DNA of 64,000 nt from JAWKIJ01 sp041394325 (GTDB taxonomy: Bacteria; Actinomycetota; Acidimicrobiia; Acidimicrobiales; Microtrichaceae), in assembly GCA_041394325.1 (NCBI GenBank), contig JAWKIJ010000001.1:2542001-2606000 (forward strand), written 5' to 3'. Position numbers and translations under genes: made by a program. The number at the start of each line of letters is the position of its first letter. The stretch's first letter is position 1. Positions 7,880-16,954 of this stretch are shown one piece after another. Under the pieces are notes generated by a model. The model did no database searches. It was not told the DNA's origin and saw only the letters and a list, made by a program, of their open reading frames with translations.

Positions 7880-9015
7880 GGCAGCCCGGCCGTTCGGGCG
7901 TCGAGCAGGTCGAGTGCCGCCTCGGTTGCGACCGCGGCGATCCGGACGTGACGCGCCCCCGCCGGACCGTAGAACTCCCCGGGACTCACCACGAGGCCCA
8001 CCTCCTCTGCAAGCCGGTGGGCGAGACTCCACCCGTCTCCGTCGGGTGACTCGACCCACAGGTAGAACGCCCCCTCGGGCGGGTTGGCGGCGATACCGAC
8101 GAGGCCCAGGATCTCGACGAGGCGGCGTAGACGGTCGCGGTAACGGGCGCGCTGCACCTCCACATGGGCGTCGTCGGACCACGCGACCGCTCCCCCCGCC
8201 TGCACCGGACCCGGAACCATCAGGCCCACGTGCTGACGCACCTCTGCGAGATAGCGGACCAGGTCGGGGTCCCCCACGTAGAAGCCGGCCCGCGCGCCCG
8301 CCAGATTCGACCGCTTCGACAGGGAGTGGAGCGCGACGACCCGCTCGACTCCCGTGTCGATGATGGTCCGCGGCTCGCCGAGCCAGGTGAACTCGGCGTA
8401 GCACTCGTCGCTGAACACGTCGACGTCGTATCGGCGCCCCCACTCGGCGGCGGCGGTGAGGTCGTCGATCGCACCGGTGGGGTTGGCGGGTGAGTTGACC
8501 CACAGGCACAACGCTCGGGCGCGGTCCTCCGGTTCGACGGCGTCGAGGTCGAGGCACCACCGGTCGTCGACCGGCACGGGGACCGGACGAAGTCCGGCCA
8601 GGCGAGCACCCATCTCGTAGGTCGGGTACGCAGTCGCCGGATACAGCACGGTGTCACGATCGGGGCGACGCAGATGTAGCCACTGCGGCAGGCCGGCGAC
8701 GAACTCCTTCGTGCCGACACAGGCGGCCAGGCCGGCGACACCGGCTACGCCGCTCCTGGGATCGGGGGAGACCGCGACCCCGAAGCGACGCGAGATCCAC
8801 CCGGCGCAGGCCTCTCGATAGGCCTCGGTCCCGATCGAGGGCGGGTATCGGCGGTGATCGCCCACCTCCGCCATCGCGGCCAGCACCATGCCGGGGGGAT
8901 CGTCGCAGGGCGTGCCGACCGACAGGTCGACGGCCCCTCCCGCCCGCCGTGCGGCCGTGTCGAGTAGCGCGGCGAGCCGGTCGTAGGGATACGGCGGCGG
9001 GACGAAGCCGCTCAT
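7876..9015 (-). CDS. dapC: Succinyldiaminopimelate transaminase
   Basis: PLP-dependent class I/II aminotransferase that converts N-succinyl-2-amino-6-ketopimelate to the amine, using glutamate. 379 residues, actinobacterial DapC type: N-terminal LSVGTPCDDPP, VNSPANPTGAIDD, DECYAEF and the Schiff-base lysine in SLSKRSNLAG, then PEGAFYLWV. ATG 9015 overlaps the hflX stop by 4 bp, and its own TGA overlaps dapE. Position next to dapE and dapF supports DapC over a generic aminotransferase. Confidence 0.93.
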   Translation of the reverse strand: MSGFVPPPYPYDRLAALLDTAARRAGGAVDLSVGTPCDDPPGMVLAAMAEVGDHRRYPPSIGTEAYREACAGWISRRFGVAVSPDPRSGVAGVAGLAACVGTKEFVAGLPQWLHLRRPDRDTVLYPATAYPTYEMGARLAGLRPVPVPVDDRWCLDLDAVEPEDRARALCLWVNSPANPTGAIDDLTAAAEWGRRYDVDVFSDECYAEFTWLGEPRTIIDTGVERVVALHSLSKRSNLAGARAGFYVGDPDLVRYLAEVRQHVGLMVPGPVQAGGAVAWSDDAHVEVQRARYRDRLRRLVEILGLVGIAANPPEGAFYLWVESPDGDGWSLAHRLAEEVGLVVSPGEFYGPAGARHVRIAAVATEAALDLLDARTAGLP

Positions 9016-10349
9016 GGCAGCCCCGCGGGCTCCGCCCGGAACTGCTCGAAGCGCGCCGCCTCGTCGGGCTCGATCCGGGCGCGGAGCAAGGTGCCGTCGG
9101 GACGGGTCTGTTCGTCCAACACCTGACCGCTGCGATGCAGGGCTGCGACGACATCGCCCCGGTCGTAGGGAACGAGCAGTGTCGCTACCTCGAGCCTCCC
9201 CCGGAGTCGCTCGCCGATCGCCTCCAGCAGGGTGTCGACGCCGTCGCCCGTCCGCGCGGAGATGGCCACGGAGCCCTCGAGACGCTCGGCGAGCCGGGCC
9301 GCCCGCCCGGAGATGTCCGTCTTGTGGACGACCAGCAGCTCCGCCACGTCACCTGCGCCGATCTCGGCCAGGACCGTGCGGACCGCGTCGATCTCGGATC
9401 GGGGATCGACGCTCGAACCGTCCACGACGTGGACGAGCAGGTCCGCTCCGGCCACGACCTCGAGGGTCGACTTGAATGCCTCGACCAGTTGGTGGGGCAG
9501 CTTCCGCACGAAGCCGACGGTGTCGGTCAACAGGACCACCTCGCCGCCGGGGAGGGAGAGTCGACGAGTCGTCGGATCGAGTGTGGCGAACAGCCGGTCC
9601 TCGACGAGTACCCCCGAATCGGTCAGGTGGTTGAGCAGGCTCGACTTTCCGGCGTTGGTGTATCCCACGATCACGACATCGCGCAACGTCGATCGGCGGC
9701 GAGCCTTTCGTTGAGTGTCGCGATGCTGCGAGATCGCCTTCAACTCGCCGTCGAGCTTGTGCATCCGCCGCACGAGCCGGCGACGATCCACCTCGAGCTG
9801 GGTCTCACCGGGACCCCGTGTGCCGATGCCCGCGCCCTGTTGGGACATCGCGCGACCCCTGCCCCGCAGACGCGGCAACCGATAGCGGAGCTGGGCGAGT
9901 TCGACCTGCGCCTTGCCCTCGGCACTCGCCGCGTTCTGGGCGAAGATGTCGAGGATGACCGCGGTGCGGTCGAGCGCGGTGCGGCCGAGCAGGCGCTCGA
10001 GGTTGAACTGCTGCGCGGGGGTGAGCTCGTCGTCGAACACCACCGTGTCGCAGTCGTCCGCGACCGCAAGTTGCCGGATCTCCTCGGCCTTTCCCCTGCC
10101 CACGAAGGTCGCCGGGTCGGGACGTGAACGCCGTTGTACAACCCGGGCCACGACATCGGCCCCTGCCGTGTCGACCAACCGCTCGAGCTCGTCGAGGTGC
10201 TCCCCGGTCCGCTCCTCGTCATGGGGTGGGAACGACACGCCGACGACGACGATCCGCTCACGGAACGTCCTGTCGATCAGCCCTCCGTCGGAGGCGCCGA
10301 ACTCCCCGAACGCTCCACGGTGCCCCTCATCCGGCGTCGCCTCGGTCAT
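9012..10349 (-). CDS. hflX: GTPase HflX
   Basis: Ribosome-associated GTPase that splits or rescues stalled 70S ribosomes. 445 residues: an N-terminal glycine-rich/HflX domain (FVGRGKAEEI), a coiled stretch with the GTRGPGETQLEVDRR motif, then the G domain with Walker A GYTNAGKSS, G2/G3 in LFATLDPTTRRL and LLTDTVGF. The G4 motif reads HKTD instead of the usual NKxD. ATG 10349 overlaps the dapF TGA as ATGA. Location directly after miaA-dapF is common for hflX. Confidence 0.93.
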   Translation of the reverse strand: MTEATPDEGHRGAFGEFGASDGGLIDRTFRERIVVVGVSFPPHDEERTGEHLDELERLVDTAGADVVARVVQRRSRPDPATFVGRGKAEEIRQLAVADDCDTVVFDDELTPAQQFNLERLLGRTALDRTAVILDIFAQNAASAEGKAQVELAQLRYRLPRLRGRGRAMSQQGAGIGTRGPGETQLEVDRRRLVRRMHKLDGELKAISQHRDTQRKARRRSTLRDVVIVGYTNAGKSSLLNHLTDSGVLVEDRLFATLDPTTRRLSLPGGEVVLLTDTVGFVRKLPHQLVEAFKSTLEVVAGADLLVHVVDGSSVDPRSEIDAVRTVLAEIGAGDVAELLVVHKTDISGRAARLAERLEGSVAISARTGDGVDTLLEAIGERLRGRLEVATLLVPYDRGDVVAALHRSGQVLDEQTRPDGTLLRARIEPDEAARFEQFRAEPAGLP

Positions 10350-11270
10350 GGTTGTACCTCGCAACGTGCGATGTGAGTGGCGGGGCCGGTGAGCACGGCG
10401 ACGGTCGCGACGTCGCCGGCCTGCGCCGGACCGTCGCGGAGCTCGACGAACACCGTGCCCCCGGGCATCGACACGGTGACGTCGTCACCCACCAGGCCCC
10501 AGCGACGCGCCAGCGCGGCGGCCGCGGTAGCCCCCGATCCGCAGGCGCTCGTGAGCCCGACACCGCGTTCCCAATGACGAACCGCTATCCGGTCACCGCT
10601 CCCATCGACCCCGGCAACGATGTGCACGTTCGTACCACCGGGGGTCTCCTTGGAGATCGCGGCGCCGTGCGGCGAGGTCGGCGCGGTCGAGGGTCTCCTG
10701 ATCGGCCACCGCGATGACGACGTGGGGGTTGCCCATCGAGACCGAGCCGATCGCGGCGGCTCCGACGGCGAGCGCTGCCGGTCCCAGCAGCGGGCCCTCG
10801 CCGACGGGGCCCATTTCCACCGTGAGGACATCGGTATCGCGATCGTGGGTGGCCTCGGCCCGAAGGGTGCGGACGCCCGCGGCGGTCGCGATCCGGATCT
10901 CGCCGTCGCGACGGCCCGACGAACGGAGGGCCGCCTGAGCGAGACAGCGGATCCCGTTGCCCGAGATCTCCGCCCGCGAACCGTCGGCATTGAACAGGGT
11001 CATCACCAGGTCCACTCGGCTGGTTCCTCCCGACCGCCCGGCCGTGGCCGCGGTGCGATCGTCGGCATCCGTCCGCGGCAACGCACCGATCAGCAACCCG
11101 TCCGCGCCGATCCCGAGGTGACGGTCACACCATCGGATCGCGTGCTCGGGACCGAGTTCCATACCCGGATTGTCGGCCTCGAGCGCGATGAGGAAGTCGT
11201 TGCCCAAGCCGTGCGCCTTGGTCAGGGTGACCTGCGGCACCGTCGAGTCTGGGGTCGGATTCGGGATCAC
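10346..11270 (-). CDS. dapF: Diaminopimelate epimerase, frameshifted
   Basis: Converts LL- to meso-diaminopimelate with two catalytic cysteines. The first Cys is in FNADGSRAEISGNGIRCLAQ (SGNGxRC motif) and the second is in the other frame in TSACGSGATAAAALA. The reading frame breaks near 10669, where DRADLA is followed in the shifted frame by PHGAAISKETPGGTNVHIV; two missing bases or one extra explain it. GTG 11270 overlaps the miaA TGA as GTGA, and the dapF TGA overlaps the hflX ATG. The full length of about 308 codons is slightly long for the family because of an Asp/Arg/Thr/Ala insert near residue 60. Confidence 0.88.
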
Positions 11271-12205
11271 GGTCCCCTCAACGTATCGGCGAGCACCGCG
11301 GCCGACGGCGGCGATTTGGCTGGGAACCACACGATCCTCGGGTCGCGACGGAACCACCGCTCCTGACGAACCGCGAAGCGCCGGGTACCGGTGACGATCG
11401 CCTCCCGTGCCGCCTCGAGGCTCAGCTCGCCGCGGAGATGGGCCCGGATCTGCTTGTAACCGAGCGCCTCCGCTGCGGTCGTGCCGAATCCGGGGGACCG
11501 TTCGAGCCGGCGGACCTCCTCGACCAGGCCGGCGGCGAGCATACGGTCGACCCGACGCTCGACCAGCCGCCCGATGTCGTCGCGGTCCAGGTGCAGACCG
11601 ATCGTCAACGTCGCCGTCTCGCCGTAGTGGGCCATGCCGGGACCGAAGCTGGAGAAGGGCCGCCCCGAACCGAGCGTGACCTCCAAGGCCCGGATGATCC
11701 GTCGGTCGTTGAGGCCTGTGCGAGAGGCGGCGAGGGGATCGAGGCGGGCGAGGCGGCCGTGCAGTTCGGCGACGGGCGTACCATCGAGCAGCTCGACCTC
11801 CAGCTCCGATCGGATCTCGGGATACTCCGGCGGGATCTCCAATCCGTCGACGACCGCCCGGTGGTACAGCCCGGTTCCTCCCACGTACAACACCGAAGAG
11901 CCGCGTTGCTCGATCGAATCGACGGCGCGCGCGGCGTGCGCCTGGAACCACCCGACCGCGCACCGCTGGTCGGCGTCGAGCAGGTCGATCATGTGATGGG
12001 GCACCCCGGCTTGTTCGGAGGCCGACGGCTTGGCCGTTCCGATGTCCATGCCCCGATAGACCTGCATCGAGTCGACCGACACGAGTTCGACGTCGGATCT
12101 CACCCGAGCGACCGCCAACGCCAACGCGGACTTGCCCGCGGCGGTCGGGCCGACGATCGCGAGCCGCCGCACGCGCTCGGTCGGCAGGAGCGGACCCGTG
12201 CTCAA
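11267..12205 (-). CDS. miaA: tRNA dimethylallyltransferase
   Basis: Adds dimethylallyl to A37 of tRNAs that read UNN codons; the product is then methylthiolated by MiaB, encoded just upstream. P-loop IVGPTAAGKSALALA, the DSMQVYRGMDIGTAK motif, and GGTGLYHRAV and NDRRIIRALEV segments are all present. No ATG exists at the right place: TTG 12205 (312 residues) or GTG 12172 (301 residues) are the candidates, both close to the family length. The frame is intact. Confidence 0.92.
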   Translation of the reverse strand: MSTGPLLPTERVRRLAIVGPTAAGKSALALAVARVRSDVELVSVDSMQVYRGMDIGTAKPSASEQAGVPHHMIDLLDADQRCAVGWFQAHAARAVDSIEQRGSSVLYVGGTGLYHRAVVDGLEIPPEYPEIRSELEVELLDGTPVAELHGRLARLDPLAASRTGLNDRRIIRALEVTLGSGRPFSSFGPGMAHYGETATLTIGLHLDRDDIGRLVERRVDRMLAAGLVEEVRRLERSPGFGTTAAEALGYKQIRAHLRGELSLEAAREAIVTGTRRFAVRQERWFRRDPRIVWFPAKSPPSAAVLADTLRGP

Positions 12206-12227
12206 CGGAGGCCGGCCACGACGCCCA

Positions 12228-12779
12228 TCAGCCCGTGCTCCGGCGACCGCGGACCCGGAGCTGATACAGGAGCGACCAGACCTCGAGACGGATCGGATCC
12301 GCGGGCGATTCGCCGTAACGGTCGAACAGCGCCGGTACGGCGCCCGGCCCGATGTGCGCGGCGAGCGCGGCCGCCGCGTCGGCGAGATCCTGATAGCGGT
12401 CGCCGAGCGCCCGCGGGCCCACCCCTTCGTCGGACGGACCGACGATGTGCCCGTCGCGCACCGCCAGGTCCTCGAGACGGATCGAACCGCGGATCGGCAC
12501 CACGGGCTCGTCGTCGAGCCGTGTCCGGAGGACTCGGGCGACCTCCAGGATGCGGGTGGCCGGCTGTCCGTTGGACGGACCTTCGAAGAGACTCGGATCG
12601 ACCAGGTCGCCAGCCACCAGTGCCGCCGCATCCGAGAGCGCGTCGTCGACGCCGAAGACCGGGAGCTGCGGATGGTCGCGCGTCGAATGAACCGCGGCCA
12701 ACCACTCGGCGATCGCCGCGACGAGGTGCTCGGGCCGCGAGATCGCCACCGGGTCGAGGCACGACACCGGGTCGGTCAC
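12228..12779 (-). CDS. Aminoglycoside-phosphotransferase-like protein lacking catalytic residues
   Basis: 183 residues. The layout resembles the C-terminal lobe of APH(3')-type kinases: a WLAAVHS helix, then RGSIRLEDLAVRDGHIVG where active kinases have HGD-xxxxNxxxxxGxxxG, then SDEGVG for the Mg-binding IDxGxxG, and the diagnostic GDRYQDLADAA and LFDRYG. The catalytic Asp (HGD is RGS) and the metal Asp (ID is SD) are missing and the N-lobe is absent, so it is probably not a kinase. GTG 12779 overlaps the miaB TGA as GTGA, so it is expressed with miaB and miaA. The function is unknown. The family call is mine from motif pattern. Confidence 0.6.
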   Translation of the reverse strand: MTDPVSCLDPVAISRPEHLVAAIAEWLAAVHSTRDHPQLPVFGVDDALSDAAALVAGDLVDPSLFEGPSNGQPATRILEVARVLRTRLDDEPVVPIRGSIRLEDLAVRDGHIVGPSDEGVGPRALGDRYQDLADAAAALAAHIGPGAVPALFDRYGESPADPIRLEVWSLLYQLRVRGRRSTG

Positions 12780-14276
12780 GTCGGTGCGAGGGGGATCCGG
12801 GTGCGATGGGTGGGGACGTGCACCACCTCGACCAACTCGCCCGAGAGGCTGCTGAGTCCCGACCCCGTGACCTCGACCGTCGCGTAGGTGCCGACCCGCA
12901 GTGGTCGCCCGGCGGGGAAGTGACACAGCTTGTTCTGCCGGGTGCGCCCGGTGAGCCGGCTCGGATCCCTGCGTGACGGACCCTCCACCACCACCTCCTC
13001 GACACGTCCGACGCGCGCGGCGTAGCGACGGCGCGAGCTGCGCTCCACCACGGCTCGCAGTCGCTCCATGCGCTCGACGGCCACATCGTGCGAGACGAAC
13101 CGGTCGACGAGGGTCGACGCCTCGGTTCCGGGCCTCGGGGAGAACACGAACGTGTAGGCGGAGTCGAAGCCGACCTCGGCCGCGACCGCCAACGTGGCCT
13201 CGAAGTCGGCGTCGGTCTCGCCGGGGAAGCCGCCGATGATGTCGGTGGTGATGGCGAGGTCGTCGATCCCCGCCCGTGCCCGGGCGGCCTTGTCCACGAA
13301 GCGCTGTGCCGTGTAGCCCCGGTGCATCGCCGCGAGGACCTCGTCGCTGCCCGACTGCAGCGGGAGGTGCAGGTGCTCGCACACGGCGTCGGTCTCGGAC
13401 ATGGCGGCGGTGACGTCGTCACGAAAGTCCTTGGGGTGGGGGCTGATGTAGCGGACCCGTCGAATGCCCTCGACGGCGCCGACCGCTCGGAGCAGATCGG
13501 CGAACAGTGGACGTGCCCTCCGATCGCCGGCCGCCCACACCGGCCCGGCGACCGCGGCCGGATCCCACCGCGGCGTGTCCGGACCGGATCGCCAACGCGA
13601 GGTCGCGGCCGTAGCTGTTGACGTTCTGGCCGAGGAGTGACACCTCGGTCACCCCGTCCACGGCGAGGGCCTCGACTTCGGCAACGACGTCGCCGAAGGG
13701 TTTGGACCGCTCGGCGCCTCGGACCGCAGGAACGATGCAGAACGCACACGAGTTGTCACATCCGATCTGGATGGTCACCCAACCCGTGTGGCCAAGCTCT
13801 CGACGCACCGGCAGGGCGCTCGGGAACAACTCGTCGTCGTCGAGTTCGACGGCATCGAGGATTTCGGTCACGGGCCCGTGTCGACGAGCATGCCGGAGCA
13901 GTTCGGCGGATCGACCCACGTTGTGTGTTCCGACGACGACGTCGACGAAATCCGCTCGCGCTTGTATGCGCTCACGGTCCTTCTGAGCGAGACAGCCCGC
14001 CACCATGATCTCGAGGCCCGGTCGTGCCTCCTTCAAGGACTTCAGATGACCGAGAGTGCCGTACAGCTTGTTGTCGGCGTTCTCGCGGATACAGCACGTG
14101 TTGAGCACCACGACGTCGACGTCGGCCAGGTCGTGGGTGACGAGCATTCCGTCGGCCTCGAGCAGACCGGCGATCTGCTCGGAATCGTGCTCGTTCATCT
14201 GACAGCCGAAGGTGCGAATCAGGTACCGCCGACGCTCCTGCGGCAGTGCATCCGAACCGAGCGACCCGTCATCCAT
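12776..14276 (-). CDS. miaB: tRNA-2-methylthio-N6-dimethylallyladenosine synthase, frameshifted
   Basis: Radical SAM methylthiotransferase acting on i6A37 of tRNA, the partner of MiaA downstream. The UPF0004 domain carries TFGCQMNEHDSE and NTCCIRENA; the radical SAM cluster is CDNSCAFCIVP; SLLGQNVNSYG follows. The frame breaks near 13560. The second part starts around RPLFADLLRAVGAVEGIRRV and keeps HLPLQSGSDEVLAAMHRGY, TTDIIGGFPGETDADF and a C-terminal TRAM domain (GRTRQNKLCHF). Total about 500 codons, normal for MiaB. The start is ATG 14276. Confidence 0.92.
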
Positions 14277-14333
14277 GGCGTCGATGGTAGGTGGGTTCTC
14301 GCGAGGCCCTCGGTCCGGCGAGAACCCATCCCG

Positions 14334-15429
14334 TCACCGCTCGGCCGGCGCCGCCGGATCCGAGGACACCGTCAGGTCGATCGGACGGTCGTCCTCGGAG
14401 GCGAACCCCGAAGCGTCGTCGGCACCGTCGACGTCCTCGTCGCTCCCTTCGCCCACGCCGAGATGTGCGCGAACCCGCTCGGAGACCTCCACCATGATCT
14501 CGGGGTTCTCCTTCAGGAAGGTCTTCGCGTTCTCGCGACCCTGTCCAAGTTGCTCGCCTTCGTACGTGTACCAGGCACCCGACTTCTTGACGAAGCCCAA
14601 CTCGACGCCGATGTCGAGCAGCGAGCCCTCACGGCTGATGCCCTCCCCGTACATGATGTCGAACTCCGCCTGACGGAACGGTGGGGCGACCTTGTTCTTG
14701 ACCACCTTCACCCGGGTGCGGTTGCCGACGATCTCGACCCCGTCCTTGATGGACTCGATACGGCGGATGTCGAGGCGGACCGACGAGTAGAACTTGAGCG
14801 CACGGCCGCCCGGTGTGGTCTCGGGTGAGCCGAACATGACACCGATCTTCTCGCGGAGCTGGTTGATGAAGATGCAGATGGTGTCGCTCTTGTTGAGGTT
14901 GGCCGTGATCTTGCGCAGCGCCTGGGACATGAGCCGCGCCTGGAGCCCGACGTGGGTGTCGCCCATGTCGCCCTCGATCTCGGCCTTCGGGGTGAGGGCC
15001 GCCACCGAGTCGATGACGACCACGTCGAGGGCACCGGAGCGGATGAGCATGTCGGCGATCTCGAGGGCCTGCTCACCCGTGTCGGGTTGGGAGATCAGGA
15101 GCTGGTCGACGTCGACACCGATCCGGGCGGCGTACAGCGGATCCATGGCGTGCTCCGCGTCGATGTAGGCACAGGTACCGCCGTTGCGCTGTGCCTCGGC
15201 CACGACGTGCATGGCGAGCGTCGACTTGCCCGAGGACTCCGGGCCGTAGACCTCGGTGACGCGGCCACGAGGCAGTCCACCCACCCCGAGTGCGATGTCG
15301 AGGGCGAGCGCCCCGGTGGAGACCGTCCCCACCTTCATGGAGGTCTTCTCCCCCATGCGCATGACCGAACCCTTGCCGAACTGCTTCTCGATCTGCGCCA
15401 GCGCTGTCGAGGGCCTTGTCTCGTTCCAC
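14334..15429 (-). CDS. recA: Recombinase RecA, frameshifted near codon 10
   Basis: DNA strand-exchange ATPase and co-protease for LexA. The start is GTG 15429 with AAGGGA upstream, reading VERDKALDS; the frame then shifts near 15403 (one extra or two missing bases) to LAQIEKQFGKGSVMRMGEK. Walker A GPESSGKST, VVVIDSVAALTPKAE, L1/L2 regions (DTHVGLQARLMSQ, INQLREKIGVMFGSPETTPG) and the C-terminal acidic tail (GEGSDEDVDGADD) are present, about 365 residues. Because recA is needed for SOS control seen elsewhere in the window, the early frameshift is best read as a sequence error. Confidence 0.95.
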
Positions 15430-15567
15430 GGTGTGTCCCTTCGATTCCTGGGGTATTGGCTGCAAGGCAGCGAGTTGTCGATGCGGTCGAACCTAACGAG
15501 CACCCCTGACAGCCATCCCCGAGGGAGGGGCCGGACTGCGTGTCGGAGATGTGCGTTCGGGGCGGGC

Positions 15568-15599
15568 TTCGGTCCGACGGGGCGACCCGTCGGACCGAA
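15568..15599 (-). promoter_or_regulatory. 14-bp perfect hairpin with GCGA tetraloop in the recA leader
   Basis: TTCGGTCCGACGGG and CCCGTCGGACCGAA pair perfectly around a 4-base loop. The hairpin lies between the recA promoter/SOS box and the recA start, downstream of cinA. No T-tract follows on the minus strand, so it is either a weak cinA terminator or a stable leader structure of recA mRNA. Confidence 0.6.
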
Positions 15600-15606
15600 C
15601 GACATG

Positions 15607-15636
15607 AACGTAGTTTCGAACAGGTGTTCTACGCAA
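15607..15636 (-). promoter_or_regulatory. recA promoter with LexA box between -35 and -10
   Basis: On the minus strand, TTGCGT (15631-15636) and TACGTT (15607-15612) are separated by 18 bases. Between them lies GAACAGGTGTTC (15618-15629), a perfect GAAC-N4-GTTC LexA operator. This is a classical SOS-repressible promoter layout. The start of transcription would fall near 15600, giving a leader of about 170 bases. Confidence 0.7.
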
Positions 15637-15668
15637 GCATTCGGCGGGCGGTAGATCGCCGTACGGTC

Positions 15669-16916
15669 TCAGTCGAGGAGTCGACGGCGCAACATCTCCA
15701 GCACCGAGATGCAACTCAACTCACGAACCTGGCGGCGGTGGCCGGGCAACCGAAGTTCGGTCGAGGACACCACACCGTTCAGGTCGACCGCCATCGCCAC
15801 CGTGCCGGCCGGACGCCCCTCGCTTCGTGCCGGGCCGGCGACCCCCGTGACTCCGAGCCCCACATCGGCACCCAGCAACGCCCGGACACCGCTCGCCATC
15901 GCCTCGGCCGTCGCCGTGTTGACGACCGGTCCCTCCGGCACGCCGAGCAGCGAGAACTTGACGGCCGGGTCGTAGGCCACCACTCCACCGCGGAAGACGT
16001 CGGAGGCACCGGCCACGTCGACCAGACGCGACGCGATCAGCCCGCCGGTCAGCGACTCGGCCACCGCGATCGTGAGGTCGGCGGCACGGAGGAGGTCGAG
16101 CACCGCGGCCTCCATGGTCTCGTCGTCCACACCGAACACGATGTCGCCCAGCACCGCCCGGACCCGGGTCTCCTCGAGCACGACCTGCCGACCGGCCTCG
16201 TCCGCGGTCGCACCCTTCGCGGTGATCCGCACCTTCAGCCCCTCGATCCCCGACGCCAGGAACGCGATGGTGGCGTCGCCGGTCCGATCGAGCGCGGCCA
16301 TACGGCCGGCGAGCATCTCGTCGAGACCCGACTCGCTCTGACCCCATGTCCGGAGCGTGCGGGACGCGATGGCCCCCGCCTCACCGGCCCGCGAACGCAG
16401 ATCGCCGAGGATCGTGCCGCTCACCATCTCCTGCATCTCCCAGGGAACTCCGGGCACGGCGTACACCACCTGCTCGCGACCGTCGGGTCCTTGCAGGGGT
16501 GCCACGAGACCGGGAGCGGTCCCCGGCTGTTGTTCGATGAACCGCGCACTCGGTGGCCGCATCGCCTGGCCGAGGTTGTTCGGGGGCATCGGCCGGCCCC
16601 TCGACGCGAACATGTCACGGATCTCGTCGGCCTTGTCCTCGTCGAGTTCCAACCGCTCGCCGAGCACGGTTGCGATCGCCTGGCGTGTGACGTCGTCGCG
16701 GGTCGGGCCGAGGCCTCCGCAGCAGATCACCGCGCCGGCGCGTCCGAGCGACTCGGTGATCGCGTCGACGATTCGCTGCTCGTTGTCGCCGACCTTCGTC
16801 TGGCGAAGACAGTCGATGCCGGCGAGGGCGAGTTGCTCACCGATCCAGGCCGAGTTGGTGTCGACGATCTGGCCGAGCAGCAACTCCGTTCCGATGGCGA
16901 TCACTTCGGCACGCAC
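15669..16916 (-). CDS. cinA: CinA family nicotinamide-nucleotide amidase / competence-damage protein
   Basis: Two-domain protein of 415 residues. The N-terminal MoCF/COG1058 domain (IAIGTELLLGQIVDTNSAWIG, CCGGLGPTRDDVTRQAIA, PGVPWEMQEM) is an ADP-ribose/NAD pyrophosphatase-like fold. The C-terminal CinA domain (ESLTGGLIASRLVDVAGASD, GVTGVAGPA) deamidates nicotinamide mononucleotide. It starts at GTG 16916, downstream of pgsA and just upstream of recA, a very common cinA-recA pairing. Intact. Confidence 0.93.
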   Translation of the reverse strand: MRAEVIAIGTELLLGQIVDTNSAWIGEQLALAGIDCLRQTKVGDNEQRIVDAITESLGRAGAVICCGGLGPTRDDVTRQAIATVLGERLELDEDKADEIRDMFASRGRPMPPNNLGQAMRPPSARFIEQQPGTAPGLVAPLQGPDGREQVVYAVPGVPWEMQEMVSGTILGDLRSRAGEAGAIASRTLRTWGQSESGLDEMLAGRMAALDRTGDATIAFLASGIEGLKVRITAKGATADEAGRQVVLEETRVRAVLGDIVFGVDDETMEAAVLDLLRAADLTIAVAESLTGGLIASRLVDVAGASDVFRGGVVAYDPAVKFSLLGVPEGPVVNTATAEAMASGVRALLGADVGLGVTGVAGPARSEGRPAGTVAMAVDLNGVVSSTELRLPGHRRQVRELSCISVLEMLRRRLLD

Positions 16917-16954
16917 GCCGGGACCTTACGCGCGGCCGCGCTCGTGGCCGGGGC

